Under the pieces are notes generated by a model, which did no database searches, was not told the DNA's origin, and was given only the letters and a program-made list of their open reading frames with translations. The translations under genes were made by a program, and so were the position numbers. Shown in pieces: positions 8,294 through 16,899 of a DNA stretch of 64,000 nucleotides; the first letter of the stretch is position 1; each line of letters starts with the position of its first letter. Source of the stretch: Kribbella soli (GTDB lineage Bacteria; Actinomycetota; Actinomycetes; Propionibacteriales; Kribbellaceae); the NCBI RefSeq assembly GCF_004331345.1, contig NZ_SJJZ01000001.1, positions 2,046,001-2,110,000 on the forward strand. Reading direction: 5' to 3'.

Positions 8294-8743
8294 TCAGCGA
8301 GCGCGGCCCTCCCGGAGGGCGGCGATCGACTTCTCGATGCGGCGGGTGCGGGTGGCCTCGGTTTTGGCGGAGGTCACTTGGAGGGTGTGCCACTGGCGGT
8401 TGCTGTAGCTCAGGGTGTCCCAGAATGCTTTGGCCTCCGGGTCCGCGGCCAGGGCGGTTGCCAGCGGTTCGGGGATCTCGAGTTCGCGTGGAGCTGTGTC
8501 GAGTTCGACGTCGACCTCGAGTACATCGCCGGGCGTGACGCCGGCCTCGGTACGGCGGTCCGCGCTGAACCCGAGCAGGTACCGTCCGCCCATCCGCGCG
8601 ATCGACGTACGGAACGTGTACCCGTTGACCGTGACGCTCACCTTCGGCCGGCCGCCGCCACCGAGCGACTCCACGACCGTGTCGGGCACCTCGAAGCCGG
8701 CGGTGTTCTTGCCGGTGGACAGCAGTTCCGCGGTGAACTTCAT
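8294..8743 (-). CDS. YdeI/OmdA family protein with N-terminal DUF1905 domain
   Basis: 149 residues. The first 90 form a small beta-barrel-like DUF1905 region (MKFTAELLSTGKNTAGFEVP ... GVTPGDVLEVDVELD). The tail holds the bacteriocin-protection OmdA-like helix pair (LATALAADPEAKAFWDTLSYSNRQ ... EATRTRRIEKSIAALREG). Function is unproven across the family. A longer OmdA-like protein lies at 24085-24669. Single gene, convergent with the M23 gene. Confidence 0.75.
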   Translation of the reverse strand: MKFTAELLSTGKNTAGFEVPDTVVESLGGGGRPKVSVTVNGYTFRTSIARMGGRYLLGFSADRRTEAGVTPGDVLEVDVELDTAPRELEIPEPLATALAADPEAKAFWDTLSYSNRQWHTLQVTSAKTEATRTRRIEKSIAALREGRAR

Positions 8744-8832
8744 CTGTTCATCATGCGAGCCGAGCAGGTCATGTCGAGAGCCGGTCAGCAGTTCCGACGT
8801 ACCGGGGTCAGTGTCAGGTGGAAGGGGAGATC

Positions 8833-9189
8833 GTGATTCTCAACAGCATGTTGCTCGGTAGTGCGGACGCGGAGCGGTTGAAGGCCTGGTACCGCGACGG
8901 GTTCCGGGCGAAGGTCGACGGGTACGGGAACCTGGACCTCGGCGGGTTCGGTCTGGTGATCGAGCAGCGCGACGACGTCGCCGCCAAGAACGCCGAACCG
9001 GGGCGGCACATCGTGAACTTCGCCGTCGACGACATCGAGGCGGCGGCCGCGCACCTGCGGACGCTCGACGTCGACTGGCTGGTGGACCCGGAAGATCGCG
9101 GGATCGGCTGGTTCGCGACGCTGATCGACCCGGACGGTAATTACGTGCAGCTCATCCAGATGAAACCGGAGTACTACGCGCAGAAGTGA
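8833..9189 (+). CDS. VOC (glyoxalase/bleomycin resistance) superfamily protein
   Basis: 118 residues starting at GTG 8833 (MILNSMLLGS); GGAAGGGGAG lies just upstream, making the in-frame GTG at 8818 unlikely. One full beta-alpha-beta-beta-beta pair is visible: RLKAWYRDGF, HIVNFAVDDIEAAAAHLR and GWFATLIDPDGNYVQLIQMKP. The last segment is the typical metal-site strand ending DPDGNxxxL. Substrate unknown. Followed by a strong intrinsic terminator. Confidence 0.75.
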   Translation: MILNSMLLGSADAERLKAWYRDGFRAKVDGYGNLDLGGFGLVIEQRDDVAAKNAEPGRHIVNFAVDDIEAAAAHLRTLDVDWLVDPEDRGIGWFATLIDPDGNYVQLIQMKPEYYAQK

Positions 9190-9193
9190 AAAA

Positions 9194-9229
9194 CGTTCGC
9201 ACCGGACCTTGGGGGATCCGGTGCGAACG
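9194..9229 (+). terminator. Rho-independent terminator of the VOC gene
   Basis: A perfect 13-bp stem (9194-9206 paired with 9217-9229) with a 10-base loop, starting 5 bases after the VOC stop codon and followed by GGTTTTGTTTTG. The U-rich tract makes it a textbook terminator, unusual in such GC-rich DNA. Confidence 0.9.
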
Positions 9230-9267
9230 GGTTTTGTTTTGTCAGGCGCATTTACAGGGGAGAAAAT

Positions 9268-9309
9268 GGCGGCAAGCGAGGGGCAGAACGCCCGCACTCG
9301 CTTGCCGCC
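9268..9309 (-). terminator. Hairpin, probable terminator for the minus-strand gene at 9434-9664
   Basis: A perfect 13-bp inverted repeat (GGCGGCAAGCGAG at 9268-9280, its complement at 9297-9309) with a 16-base loop. On the minus strand it is followed by ATTTTCTCCCC, a weak U tract. Two smaller stems (9349-9355/9365-9371 and 9378-9384/9406-9412) lie between it and the gene, so the 3' region of that transcript may be structured. Confidence 0.6.
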
Positions 9310-9433
9310 GCGTGCCCTTGGAAGAGCACTGCACCGGTTCCTTCGGTTGGTCGAGGTGAGGCGACTCGACCTGGCGACGTTCCGCGTGGGTTGTCTGGTG
9401 AGGTACGGAACGCGAAAGGTACCGGAGGTTTTC

Positions 9434-9664
9434 TCAGCGGGGCGCTACGTCCCACATGCGCTCGCCGGGCAGGGGGTCGGGGAGCTTGTCGACGTTGGGC
9501 ATCGGGTCGTTGGTGACCCGAAGACCGGCGAATCGACGGCTCATGGCGTCTGCGTACCGCTCGGCCAACGCCGGCTCGGCGTTGTAGTCGGCGATCACGT
9601 GCTCACCGAACCAGACACGCACGCGACGACGCGAAATGGTCTGGGTGGCGGTGGCGGTTGTCAC
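9434..9664 (-). CDS. Small conserved hypothetical protein
   Basis: 76 residues with a GTG start 7 bases after AGGAGG. The N-terminal half is basic (TISRRRVRVWFGEHVIADY), then an Ala/Glu-rich helix (EPALAERYADAMSRRFAG) and a Pro-rich acidic tail ending GERMWDVAPR. No membrane segment or known motif. Compact, cytosolic and single-gene, with its own terminator. Confidence 0.6.
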   Translation of the reverse strand: MTTATATQTISRRRVRVWFGEHVIADYNAEPALAERYADAMSRRFAGLRVTNDPMPNVDKLPDPLPGERMWDVAPR

Positions 9665-9868
9665 TGGTCCTCCTGGCTGATACTTCGAGGGTGGACGGCC
9701 TGGAAAACGCGGGCGAGCGCGGTGTCGGTGCGCCGTGTTGTGTTCACCGTCACGTCACTTCCAACGGAGGACGCAGAGCCGAGGTCACGCCCGGATTCGG
9801 ATTTTCTGGCCGGTCGCCAAAACTTTTTCGGACCCGCCAGGATCCAATTCTTTCGCCAGTTTGTTCGA

Positions 9869-10660
9869 TTACTCGAACGGGCCGCGCACGGAGACGCCGC
9901 CGTCCAGCACGAGCTGCTGTCCGGTGATGTACGACGCCGCGTCGGAGGCCAGGCAGACGACTGCCCGGGCCACCTCGTCGGAGCGCCCGAACCGGCCGAC
10001 CGGGATCTCCTCCACGACTCCGGCGTCGACTACCCCGTTGGCGACGGCGGTCGCGATCGCCCCGGCCGCGGCGACATTCATCCGGATCCCGTCCCGCGCG
10101 TACTCGGCGGCGACGGTGCGGGCCAGGCTGAGCAGGCCCGCCTTCATCACGCCGTACGCCGCCTGTTCGGGCGCGGCCATGAACCCGGTGACGGATCCGA
10201 CGCTGACGATCGCGCCGCCGGTGCCCTGGTCGAGGAAGACGCGGAGCGCGGCGCGCACCGCGCGGGCGACGTACCGGAGGTTGACCTCGTAGATCGTGTC
10301 CCAGTCCTCGTCGGCCATCTCGTGCAGCTTCACCGCCGGCACGAACGCGACCTGCCCGCCGACGACGGTGACGAGTACGTCGAGTCCGCCGAGTTTCTCG
10401 ACCGCGCCCGCGACCATCGCCTCGATATCGGCCGCCGAGCGGACGTCACCGGAGATCGGGTACGCCGTACCGCCGGCTGCTCGGACCGCGTCGGCGGCTT
10501 CTGCGGCGCGCTGCGGATCGAGGTCCGCGACCATCACCGCGGCCCCTTCGTTGCCGAAGGCTCCGGTCGTCGCCCGACCGATCCCGCCACCGCCGCCACC
10601 GATCACCAGCACTCGTTTCTGCATGGGCGGAGCGTAGATCACCGATGTCATGAGATTCAC
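9869..10660 (-). CDS. Short-chain dehydrogenase/reductase (SDR)
   Basis: A classical SDR of 263 residues. The Rossmann entry VLVIGGGGGGIGRA carries an unusual Gly run in the TGxxxGIG cofactor motif. NVVG-type strand VTVVGGQ replaces the usual NNAG. Catalytic Ser, Tyr and Lys are in VSVGSVTGFM and AYGVMKAGL (YxxxK). The C-terminus ITGQQLVLDGGVSVRG is typical. ADLDPQRA after strand 2 suggests NAD(H) preference. The GTG at 10660 has GAGGA six bases upstream; an internal ATG at 10624 (MQKRVLVIGG) would match usual family length. Substrate not predictable. Confidence 0.85.
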   Translation of the reverse strand: MNLMTSVIYAPPMQKRVLVIGGGGGGIGRATTGAFGNEGAAVMVADLDPQRAAEAADAVRAAGGTAYPISGDVRSAADIEAMVAGAVEKLGGLDVLVTVVGGQVAFVPAVKLHEMADEDWDTIYEVNLRYVARAVRAALRVFLDQGTGGAIVSVGSVTGFMAAPEQAAYGVMKAGLLSLARTVAAEYARDGIRMNVAAAGAIATAVANGVVDAGVVEEIPVGRFGRSDEVARAVVCLASDAASYITGQQLVLDGGVSVRGPFE

Positions 10661-10719
10661 AGGGATTCCTCAGGAAAGACACGCCGAAGCTGTCGGAACG
10701 GCTCCGTACGCTGGGAGAC

Positions 10720-11355
10720 GTGACCATCGAAGACGCTGGTATCAGGCCGCTCACCAACGGATCCACGGAGAGGGGATCCGAGGACAAGCCGGTCGTGGCG
10801 AATGCCCTCGTGGTGCCCGAGCGGGTCATCGGCGGCGTCGTACCGTCACCCGTTCGGCCTGGTCCGACGGGTATCGCTGCTGTCCAGACCGAGCACCTGA
10901 TCAGTGACGTCGGCGACGCGCTCCGGCTGCTCGACGCGGTGGAACGCGTGCGCGGTCATGCGCACCCGCTGATCCTGGGTCTGCAGGAAGCGATCGGGAT
11001 CAAGATGCCGGCCGCACTCGTGCTGAGCGCGATCGCGAACGGGCGCACCTCGGCGGACGAGGTCGCGAAGCAGGTCGGTATCACGACCGGCGAGGCGGAG
11101 CTGGCGATCGCCGACCTGGAAGCGCTCGGCATGGTCCGGACCACCCCCGACCTGACCGTCACGTCGCTGGGTCAGGCCCGCCTCTCCCAGCTCGACGGCC
11201 TCACCGTCCGGGTCCTCGACGTCATCACCGGCATCCTCGGCCCGACCGACGCCGCCCACCTGGTCCGCCTCCTGCACACCGTCGCCGACGGCCTCGAATC
11301 CGCCTCGGTAGCCGCCGCCGTAAACCCCACCCTCCCCCAGATCCTCCACAACTAG
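10720..11355 (+). CDS. MarR-like winged-helix DNA-binding protein
   Basis: 211 residues, GTG start. The first 65 residues are poorly ordered. The rest is helical with a winged-helix core: AALVLSAIANGRTSADEVAKQVGIT, then ELAIADLEALGMVRTTPDLTVTSLGQARLSQL, resembling the recognition helix and wing of MarR-type regulators. The last 50 residues form a helical dimerisation tail. Divergent from the SDR gene (59 bp apart), so it may control it; no clear operator is visible. Confidence 0.55.
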   Translation: MTIEDAGIRPLTNGSTERGSEDKPVVANALVVPERVIGGVVPSPVRPGPTGIAAVQTEHLISDVGDALRLLDAVERVRGHAHPLILGLQEAIGIKMPAALVLSAIANGRTSADEVAKQVGITTGEAELAIADLEALGMVRTTPDLTVTSLGQARLSQLDGLTVRVLDVITGILGPTDAAHLVRLLHTVADGLESASVAAAVNPTLPQILHN

Positions 11356-11393
11356 CCCGCACATTCCTGCCGGACCTCCCGCCCGCCCGAATG

Positions 11394-11469
11394 CGAGGGG
11401 ATATCCCCTCGGGTTGGGGGTTCTCCCCTGGTATGCGAGGGGAGAACCCTGCACGCCAGGGGATATCCC
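11394..11469. repeat. Cluster of palindromes built on GGGGATATCCCC and GGGTTCTCCCC
   Basis: Three related palindromes in 76 bp: CGAGGGGATATCCCCTCG (11394-11411, perfect 18-mer); GGGTTCTCCCCT paired with AGGGGAGAACCC (11418-11429/11438-11449, perfect 12-bp stem); and GGGATATCCC (11460-11469). The units share a GCGAGGGGA-like flank, so they look like copies of one element. The rest of the 331-bp gap 11356-11686 between the wHTH gene and the VOC gene shows no gene, only GT-rich sequence on the plus strand. Confidence 0.7.
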
Positions 11470-11686
11470 GTCTTCTAGTGGTAGTTGCGGCGGTGGGGGC
11501 TAGGGAGGCGTGCTGGGGACTGGAGATAGGAAATACCAGGTCCCGAGCCTCCAGTACCTGTCTCACGTCCCCGGAATGGGGAAGCCGCCACCACATATCG
11601 GACGGTGGAGGCGGATGGTCGTCGGGGGTGTCGAGGATTGGGTGGTGGTGTCGACGTAGCTGGTGTCGAGTGAATGGAGGCATCAG

Positions 11687-12052
11687 ATGCTGAAGGACAG
11701 CAAGGCGTTCAGTGGGTTTTCGGTGGATGATCTGCCGCGGGCGAAGGAGTTCTACGGCGAGACGCTGGGGATCGACGTCGGGGAAGAGAACGGGCTGTTG
11801 CGCCTGCGGACGGGTGGTGGGAACACGGTTCTCGTCTACCCGAAGGACAATCACGTGCCGGCGGAGTACACCACGCTCAACTTCCCGGTCGTCGATATCG
11901 AGGCGACGGTGCGGGAGCTGGTCGCGCGGGGCGTCGTGTTCGAGAGATACATCGACGAGCAGGACGAGCTCGGGATCAACCGCGGTGAGGGTCCGTTGAT
12001 TGCCTGGTTCAAGGATCCGGCGGGGAACGTGCTGTCGATCATTCAGGAGTGA
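11687..12052 (+). CDS. VOC superfamily protein
   Basis: 121 residues from ATG 11687, with GGAGG six bases upstream. Two half-modules are visible: FSVDDLPRAKEFYGETLGIDV and TTLNFPVVDIEATVRELVARGV, ending in WFKDPAGNVLSIIQE, the standard last strand of the metal site. Likely a small dioxygenase-, glyoxalase- or antibiotic-binding-like protein; substrate unknown. Its last 10 bases overlap the convergent DUF3152 gene. Confidence 0.75.
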   Translation: MLKDSKAFSGFSVDDLPRAKEFYGETLGIDVGEENGLLRLRTGGGNTVLVYPKDNHVPAEYTTLNFPVVDIEATVRELVARGVVFERYIDEQDELGINRGEGPLIAWFKDPAGNVLSIIQE

Positions 12053-12852
12053 GGGATCGGGTCGTCGTACTGACCTAGGCGGCCCATGTAGCGAGTGCCG
12101 TTGATGTAGGGCCAGGCGTAGGCGGTGCAGCCGTGCAGGCCGAGGGTCTGCTGTTGCATGACCGGTGCCGGCTGGCCGGGGCCGGGGCACAGTTCGTGGC
12201 CGCGGCCGAGCCGGTGGCCGGTCTCGTGGTTGACCATGTACTGCCGGTACGTCGTCAGCGGCGCGCTGTAGTTCCGTACGCCGTGGGCCCATCGCGCCAC
12301 GTTCAGCACGACCCGGTTCCCGATCCGGCAACTCGTGTACCGGTCCGGCGCGCCGCAGAGCAGGTCCCGCGTCGCGGGCGTGACCAGCATCAACGTGAAG
12401 TCGGGGCTCGTCCCCGGCCCGACCTGCTGGAACCGCCACAGCCCGTGCGACGCCCACCCCTGGATCCCGCCGTACGTCGCCCGCACGAACCGCGCGAACC
12501 CGCCGCGGTCGACGCCGGTGATCCCGCCCTCGATCGCGATCTGGAACCGCATCAGCTTCCCCGCCCGCCCGATCACCGCGGGATCACCCGGCAGTACGGC
12601 GTACGACCGCGTCCCCGCCACCGGGTACGAGATCACCTCCGGAGGCCGCTGCGAAGCCACTGACCGTGCCGGCTTCTGCACAGGCTGCGCCGACCGCGCC
12701 GACCGCGCCGACCGCGCCGGCTGGTCGGACTGGACCGACGCCGGTACGACGCCACGCCCCGGGTACCCGTGCCGGCCGAACGAGCCGGCAGGCAGCAGTA
12801 CCCCGCCCGCGACCACCACGGCGATCGCGACGACAACGGTCCAGCGGCGCAT
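12043..12852 (-). CDS. DUF3152-type secreted putative metallopeptidase
   Basis: 269 residues from ATG 12852, which follows GGAGGAG. Hydrophobic signal/anchor MRRWTVVVAIAVVVAGGVLL, then a Ser/Ala/Arg-rich spacer. The C-terminal domain contains YMVNHETGHRLGRGHELCPG. HETGHxxGxxH is the zincin/metzincin zinc motif HExxHxxGxxH. VMQQQTLGLHGC may provide the Met-turn, and several Cys could form disulfides. DUF3152 proteins are common actinobacterial exported proteins of unproven protease activity. Single gene on the minus strand. Confidence 0.8.
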   Translation of the reverse strand: MRRWTVVVAIAVVVAGGVLLPAGSFGRHGYPGRGVVPASVQSDQPARSARSARSAQPVQKPARSVASQRPPEVISYPVAGTRSYAVLPGDPAVIGRAGKLMRFQIAIEGGITGVDRGGFARFVRATYGGIQGWASHGLWRFQQVGPGTSPDFTLMLVTPATRDLLCGAPDRYTSCRIGNRVVLNVARWAHGVRNYSAPLTTYRQYMVNHETGHRLGRGHELCPGPGQPAPVMQQQTLGLHGCTAYAWPYINGTRYMGRLGQYDDPIPHS

Positions 12853-13028
12853 CCGGTGAGCTCCTCCCAGCACGCCCGGGCGGGCGTGTCCTCACTCCCT
12901 TCTTGCCACTGTGCCCCGAAACCCTTCTCCGTCCACGGGTGGAGACCGAATTTCCACCTGCCGTTTTCTGACACACCCGTGTTAGTTTCGATCGAAGAAG
13001 CACACCTGTATCAAATAAGGAGCCTTCG

Positions 13029-14837
13029 ATGAGACGCTGGACCGCAGGCATCGCAACCCTGCTGACCGCCGTAACCCCCGCGCTCACCGCCGCAGCACCC
13101 GCGACCGGTGTCGGGCGTACGGCGCCGGCGCCGCGGCTGACCGCCGATGTGAACCGCGACGGACTGCTGACCCCTGCCGACGACGCGGCCAAGTCGACCT
13201 GGACCGACGCCCGCGGCGCGATCTTCCTGCCCAACCTGGACGACGACGAACACCGCTGCACCGTCGACCCAGCGGATCTCGACGCACCCGGCCGCGCCGT
13301 CGACGACAAACTCGCCGCCTGCAACGATGCCGCCGACGACCACATCAACGGCCGCCGCGACACCGCCGACCTGGCACCACTCACAATCGATGCCCAACGC
13401 AACCTTTCGAACAACGCAACCGGCGCCGTCACGATCTCGCCGGCAGACAAGGCCCGCGTCTTCACCAACGGCCGCCCGATCAGCACACTGACCGCGCAAG
13501 ACCTGCAACACGGCCTCAGGCTGCAACTCGAGGGCCGCGACATCGTCCGCAACCCCAAGCAGTGGGACGGCCAGATCACCGTGACCGTGTCGGTCACCGA
13601 CCGCGGCCGCACCGGCACCGACGCAGTCCGGTTGCGAGTCGCCCCGCTCATGTTGCAGAACGATCTCCAGCGCGCACAGACCGTCCTGGCTGGTCAGCCC
13701 GCCGAGGGACAAGGCTGGTGGGGCGGCACCCCGCCGTACCAGGACGGCGTACCCGGCGAGTGGAAGCGATTCGCCGACACGTTGCGCAAGGCAACCAAGG
13801 TCCAGTTCGTGAAAGGTACGCCGAACGGCTGGAAGGACATGTGGTTGCAGGACACCTTCGAGCCCGCGACCGCGAGCATGCCGGCCGTCGGCGGCCCGCA
13901 CACGATGCGCATCCTGATCCGCTCCGGCAACGTCTGGGAAGTCCCCGGCGCCGACACACCGCGCCCGGCCGGCCGGCTGCTGTACCGCGACCTGCGCGGA
14001 CCCGACATCGGCATCGTGCAGCAGCTCGCCGACAAGGCCTCCCCCGGCCTCGACGACCTGCTGAACATGGGCGGCAACCTCGAGTCACTCCCGCCGTACG
14101 GCGGATATCCGCACGGACGGATCGTGTACGGGTCGGGCGAACGGCATCCCGATCCCGGGTTCATCACGATGGTGACGAGCCAGGGCTACCAGCCGCCGGT
14201 CGTGATCGACACGTCCTGGCTGATGGTCGGGCACGCGGACGAGACGACGCACGTGGTCCGCGCGAACAACGCCCGCGGCTGGACGCTGGCGGTCGCGGAC
14301 CCTCGACTCGCCGCTCAACTGCTGCGCGACGTGCAACGCCAAGGCGGGGGCGGTCAACGACTGTTCGCGGACACCAACGCGAAGAACAAGCCGACGGTCG
14401 ACGAACTGCTCAGCACCGGGCTCACCGACAACGAGGCCGCGGCCGAACACATCGACGACCAACTGAAGATCCTGCTGAAGGCCACCGGTCTCGACGAAGA
14501 CGAACTGGTCCGGCTGCCGGTGTTCTTCACAAAAGTGCCCGGCTACGGATTGCTCAAGGCAATGACTCCGGGCCTGGTGAACGGGCTCTCGATCACCGAT
14601 CGCCAGTTCGCGGCACCCGATCCGCACGGACCGCGGCTGCACGGCCGGGACGTCTTCCGGCAGGCGACCGAGCGTGCCCTCGCGCGCAACGGCGTACGCG
14701 TGCACTGGGTCGAGGACTTCTTCTGGGCACACCTCGGCGGCGGCGAGGTGCACTGCGCAACCAACGCGCTCCGCGACACGAGCAGTGCTAGGCCCTGGTG
14801 GTCCGGAAACGCAGGGTCGGGTACTTCGCCTCGATGA
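13029..14837 (+). CDS. Secreted protein-arginine deiminase (PAD) family protein
   Basis: 602 residues with a signal peptide (MRRWTAGIATLLTAVTPALTAAA). An acidic DVNRDGLLTPADD segment (residues 40-52) looks like a calcium-binding loop, then a beta-sandwich-like region. The C-terminal half has WLQDTFEP (Asp275), VGHADET (His402, Asp404) and GEVHCATN (Cys576). These match the PAD4 catalytic motifs around Asp350, His471, Asp473 and Cys645, with the same 174-residue His-to-Cys distance. The predicted reaction is calcium-dependent conversion of peptidyl-arginine to citrulline outside the cell. The 3' end overlaps the convergent GNAT gene by 50 bp. Confidence 0.85.
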   Translation: MRRWTAGIATLLTAVTPALTAAAPATGVGRTAPAPRLTADVNRDGLLTPADDAAKSTWTDARGAIFLPNLDDDEHRCTVDPADLDAPGRAVDDKLAACNDAADDHINGRRDTADLAPLTIDAQRNLSNNATGAVTISPADKARVFTNGRPISTLTAQDLQHGLRLQLEGRDIVRNPKQWDGQITVTVSVTDRGRTGTDAVRLRVAPLMLQNDLQRAQTVLAGQPAEGQGWWGGTPPYQDGVPGEWKRFADTLRKATKVQFVKGTPNGWKDMWLQDTFEPATASMPAVGGPHTMRILIRSGNVWEVPGADTPRPAGRLLYRDLRGPDIGIVQQLADKASPGLDDLLNMGGNLESLPPYGGYPHGRIVYGSGERHPDPGFITMVTSQGYQPPVVIDTSWLMVGHADETTHVVRANNARGWTLAVADPRLAAQLLRDVQRQGGGGQRLFADTNAKNKPTVDELLSTGLTDNEAAAEHIDDQLKILLKATGLDEDELVRLPVFFTKVPGYGLLKAMTPGLVNGLSITDRQFAAPDPHGPRLHGRDVFRQATERALARNGVRVHWVEDFFWAHLGGGEVHCATNALRDTSSARPWWSGNAGSGTSPR

Positions 14838-15285
14838 ACCCGAGCCCACGGTAGAGCTCGATGCCGTAGTCGGTCGCGTGCAGTTCGACCTGACCGACGC
14901 CGGTCTCGTCCCGGAACCAGTCCATCAACGCGGCCACACAGGCCCGCGCGAGACCGCGCCGCCGGAATTCCGGTTCGGTGCTGACGTTGAACAGGTGGCC
15001 GCGAAGAGTGGTCAGGTCGTTCGGGCCTGGCGCGTGCACGTACACGTTGCCGGCCGCGGCCGCCACCACGCCGGCGCTCGGGTCGTCGACGACGTACGCC
15101 GCGAACGTGTCCGGGGAGGCCAACTGTCCGGTGAACCACTCGAGCGCGGTCGCCCGCCACGGGGCATCCGGTCCGCCGACGTCGGCGCCCATCGCGGCGA
15201 GCATCAACCCGCGTAAACGGACCAGCGACTCCGCGTCGTCAGGTTTGGCCCGTCGTACCTGAATGTCGGTCACTTGGTCGATCAT
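14788..15285 (-). CDS. GNAT family N-acetyltransferase
   Basis: 165 residues. The start is ATG 15285 or, 12 bases inside, GTG 15273; neither has a strong ribosome-binding site, so the mRNA may be leaderless. IQVRRAKPDDAESLVRLRGL is the first strand and helix. LFNVSTEPEFRRRGLARACVAAL contains the acetyl-CoA pyrophosphate loop RRxGLA, and ELHATDYGIELYRGLGFIEA is the last conserved motif. Transfers an acetyl group to an unknown amine. Divergent from the LCP gene with only 36 bp between starts. Confidence 0.85.
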   Translation of the reverse strand: MIDQVTDIQVRRAKPDDAESLVRLRGLMLAAMGADVGGPDAPWRATALEWFTGQLASPDTFAAYVVDDPSAGVVAAAAGNVYVHAPGPNDLTTLRGHLFNVSTEPEFRRRGLARACVAALMDWFRDETGVGQVELHATDYGIELYRGLGFIEAKYPTLRFRTTRA

Positions 15286-15321
15286 GCCAACTTTTTGCCG
15301 ACTCGGTGAATCGTAGGAGTC

Positions 15322-16839
15322 ATGGCCCCGAGCAGAGCGACGCGCGGTACCCGGGCACGTCGGTCCAGCCCCCGGCGACGGTCCGCCTTCGCCGCGCTGA
15401 CGATCGCCGTCCTCGGCGTGCTGCTCCCCGGTACGGCGTACCTCGTCGCCCGCCGGACCAAGCTCGGTTCGACGCTGATCGTGCTGAGCCTCGCGCTGTA
15501 CGGCGGCGCGGCGTACGTCGGGCTGCGGAAGCGGGACGCGGTGATCTCGTGGGCGCTGAACCCGTCGGTGCTGAACTGGATGATCATCGGCCTGGCCGCG
15601 GTCGCACTCGTGTGGGTCGTCGTCCTGGTCACGTCGTACAAGATGCTGAGGCCGCTGACCGTCGGACCGGGATCCCGGATGCTCGGGGCGCTGGTGATCG
15701 GCGTGCTCTGTTTCGCGATGACGGTGAGTACGGCGACCGGCGCGCAGACGTTGATGGCCCAACGGAACCTGGTGACGAAGGTCTTCGGGGGTGATGAGTC
15801 GAAGAGCCAGACGCGGCCGACGATCACCCCGAAGAAGGACATCTGGCAGCAGTTGCCGCGGCTGAACATCCTGCTGCTCGGCGCGGACGACGGCGAGGGC
15901 CGCGGCGGGACGCGGACCGACACCGTGATGGTCGCGAGCATCGACACCAAGACCGGCAACACCTCGCTGATCTCGCTGACCCGGAACTTCATGCGGATGC
16001 CGTTCCCGGAGGACTCGCCGCTGCACAAGATCTACCCGACCGGGTTCTGGGATCCGAACGACCCGAAGGAGCAGCCGGAGTTCTACCTGGACGCCATGTA
16101 CCGCAACATCCCGAGGCTGCATCCAGGCATCCTCGGCCCCTCGGACAACGAGGGCGCGGACATCCTCAAGGTGTCCGTCGGCGAGGCGCTGGGGCTGCAG
16201 ATCCACTACTACGTGCAGATCAACCTGGCCGGGTTCGCGCAGCTGGTCGAGGCGCTCGGCGGGATCACGGTGAACATCAACTACCCGGTCCCGGTCGGCG
16301 GCAACGACGACAAGAAGATCCCGCCGAGCCGGTACCTCGAGCCGGGTCCGAACCGGCAGCTGAACGGCACCGACGCGCTGTGGTTCGCGCGCGGCCGGTA
16401 CAAGGTCCCGACCGCGGACCTCGCCCGCCAGGCCCGGCAGCGCTGCACGATCAAGGCGATCGTCGAGCGCGCCACCCCGCAGAACGTGCTGACGAACTAC
16501 GACGCGATCGCGAAGGCCGGCGAGCAGCTGATCCGCACCGACATCCCGCGGAACCAGCTGGGCGCGTTCGCCGCGCTGGGAGCGCGGGTGAAGACGGCGA
16601 AGATCACCAACGTCGACCTCGACAAGAAGAAGAACTTCCCGACCGGCAAGAACCCGAACTACGCCGGGATGCGCGAGATCGTGGCGCAGGCCCTCAACCC
16701 GGTCCGCCGTACGACGACCGCGCCGCGCAAGACCACCACGGTGCCGCCGTCCACCGCGGCCCAGCCCAAGACCACCACCAAGCCCGCCGCGGACGACCTG
16801 ACGTCCGCCTGCGCCTACAACCCGGGCATGCCCGGTTAG
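15322..16839 (+). CDS. LytR-CpsA-Psr (LCP) family cell-wall ligase
   Basis: 505 residues with AGGAG before ATG 15322. A basic cytoplasmic start, then four hydrophobic segments (about residues 22-45, 50-66, 87-110 and 118-140) in place of the usual one. The extracytoplasmic LCP domain starts near LNILLLGADDGEGRGGTRTDTVMV, with the Arg/Asp residues that bind the polyprenyl pyrophosphate. Further signature stretches are SLTRNFMRMPFP, FAQLVEALGGITVNI, LNGTDALWFARGRY and DLARQARQR. LCP enzymes attach teichoic acids, arabinogalactan or capsule to peptidoglycan. The tail is Thr/Lys/Pro-rich. Confidence 0.88.
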   Translation: MAPSRATRGTRARRSSPRRRSAFAALTIAVLGVLLPGTAYLVARRTKLGSTLIVLSLALYGGAAYVGLRKRDAVISWALNPSVLNWMIIGLAAVALVWVVVLVTSYKMLRPLTVGPGSRMLGALVIGVLCFAMTVSTATGAQTLMAQRNLVTKVFGGDESKSQTRPTITPKKDIWQQLPRLNILLLGADDGEGRGGTRTDTVMVASIDTKTGNTSLISLTRNFMRMPFPEDSPLHKIYPTGFWDPNDPKEQPEFYLDAMYRNIPRLHPGILGPSDNEGADILKVSVGEALGLQIHYYVQINLAGFAQLVEALGGITVNINYPVPVGGNDDKKIPPSRYLEPGPNRQLNGTDALWFARGRYKVPTADLARQARQRCTIKAIVERATPQNVLTNYDAIAKAGEQLIRTDIPRNQLGAFAALGARVKTAKITNVDLDKKKNFPTGKNPNYAGMREIVAQALNPVRRTTTAPRKTTTVPPSTAAQPKTTTKPAADDLTSACAYNPGMPG

Positions 16840-16844
16840 GTCCG

Positions 16845-16889
16845 TCAGGCGTAGCGGACGCCGAGGCCGCCGTCGACGAGGAAGACCCT
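16845..16889 (-). pseudogene. Remnant of a short-chain dehydrogenase C-terminus
   Basis: The minus strand reads RVFLVDGGLGVRYA and a TGA stop. This is the usual ending of SDR enzymes (LLVDGG.G.RYA). Upstream the frame no longer encodes SDR sequence and runs into the VOC gene region, so only about 15 codons remain. Probably left by a deletion between the LCP and VOC genes. Confidence 0.4.
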
Positions 16890-16899
16890 AGTCGGAGCC

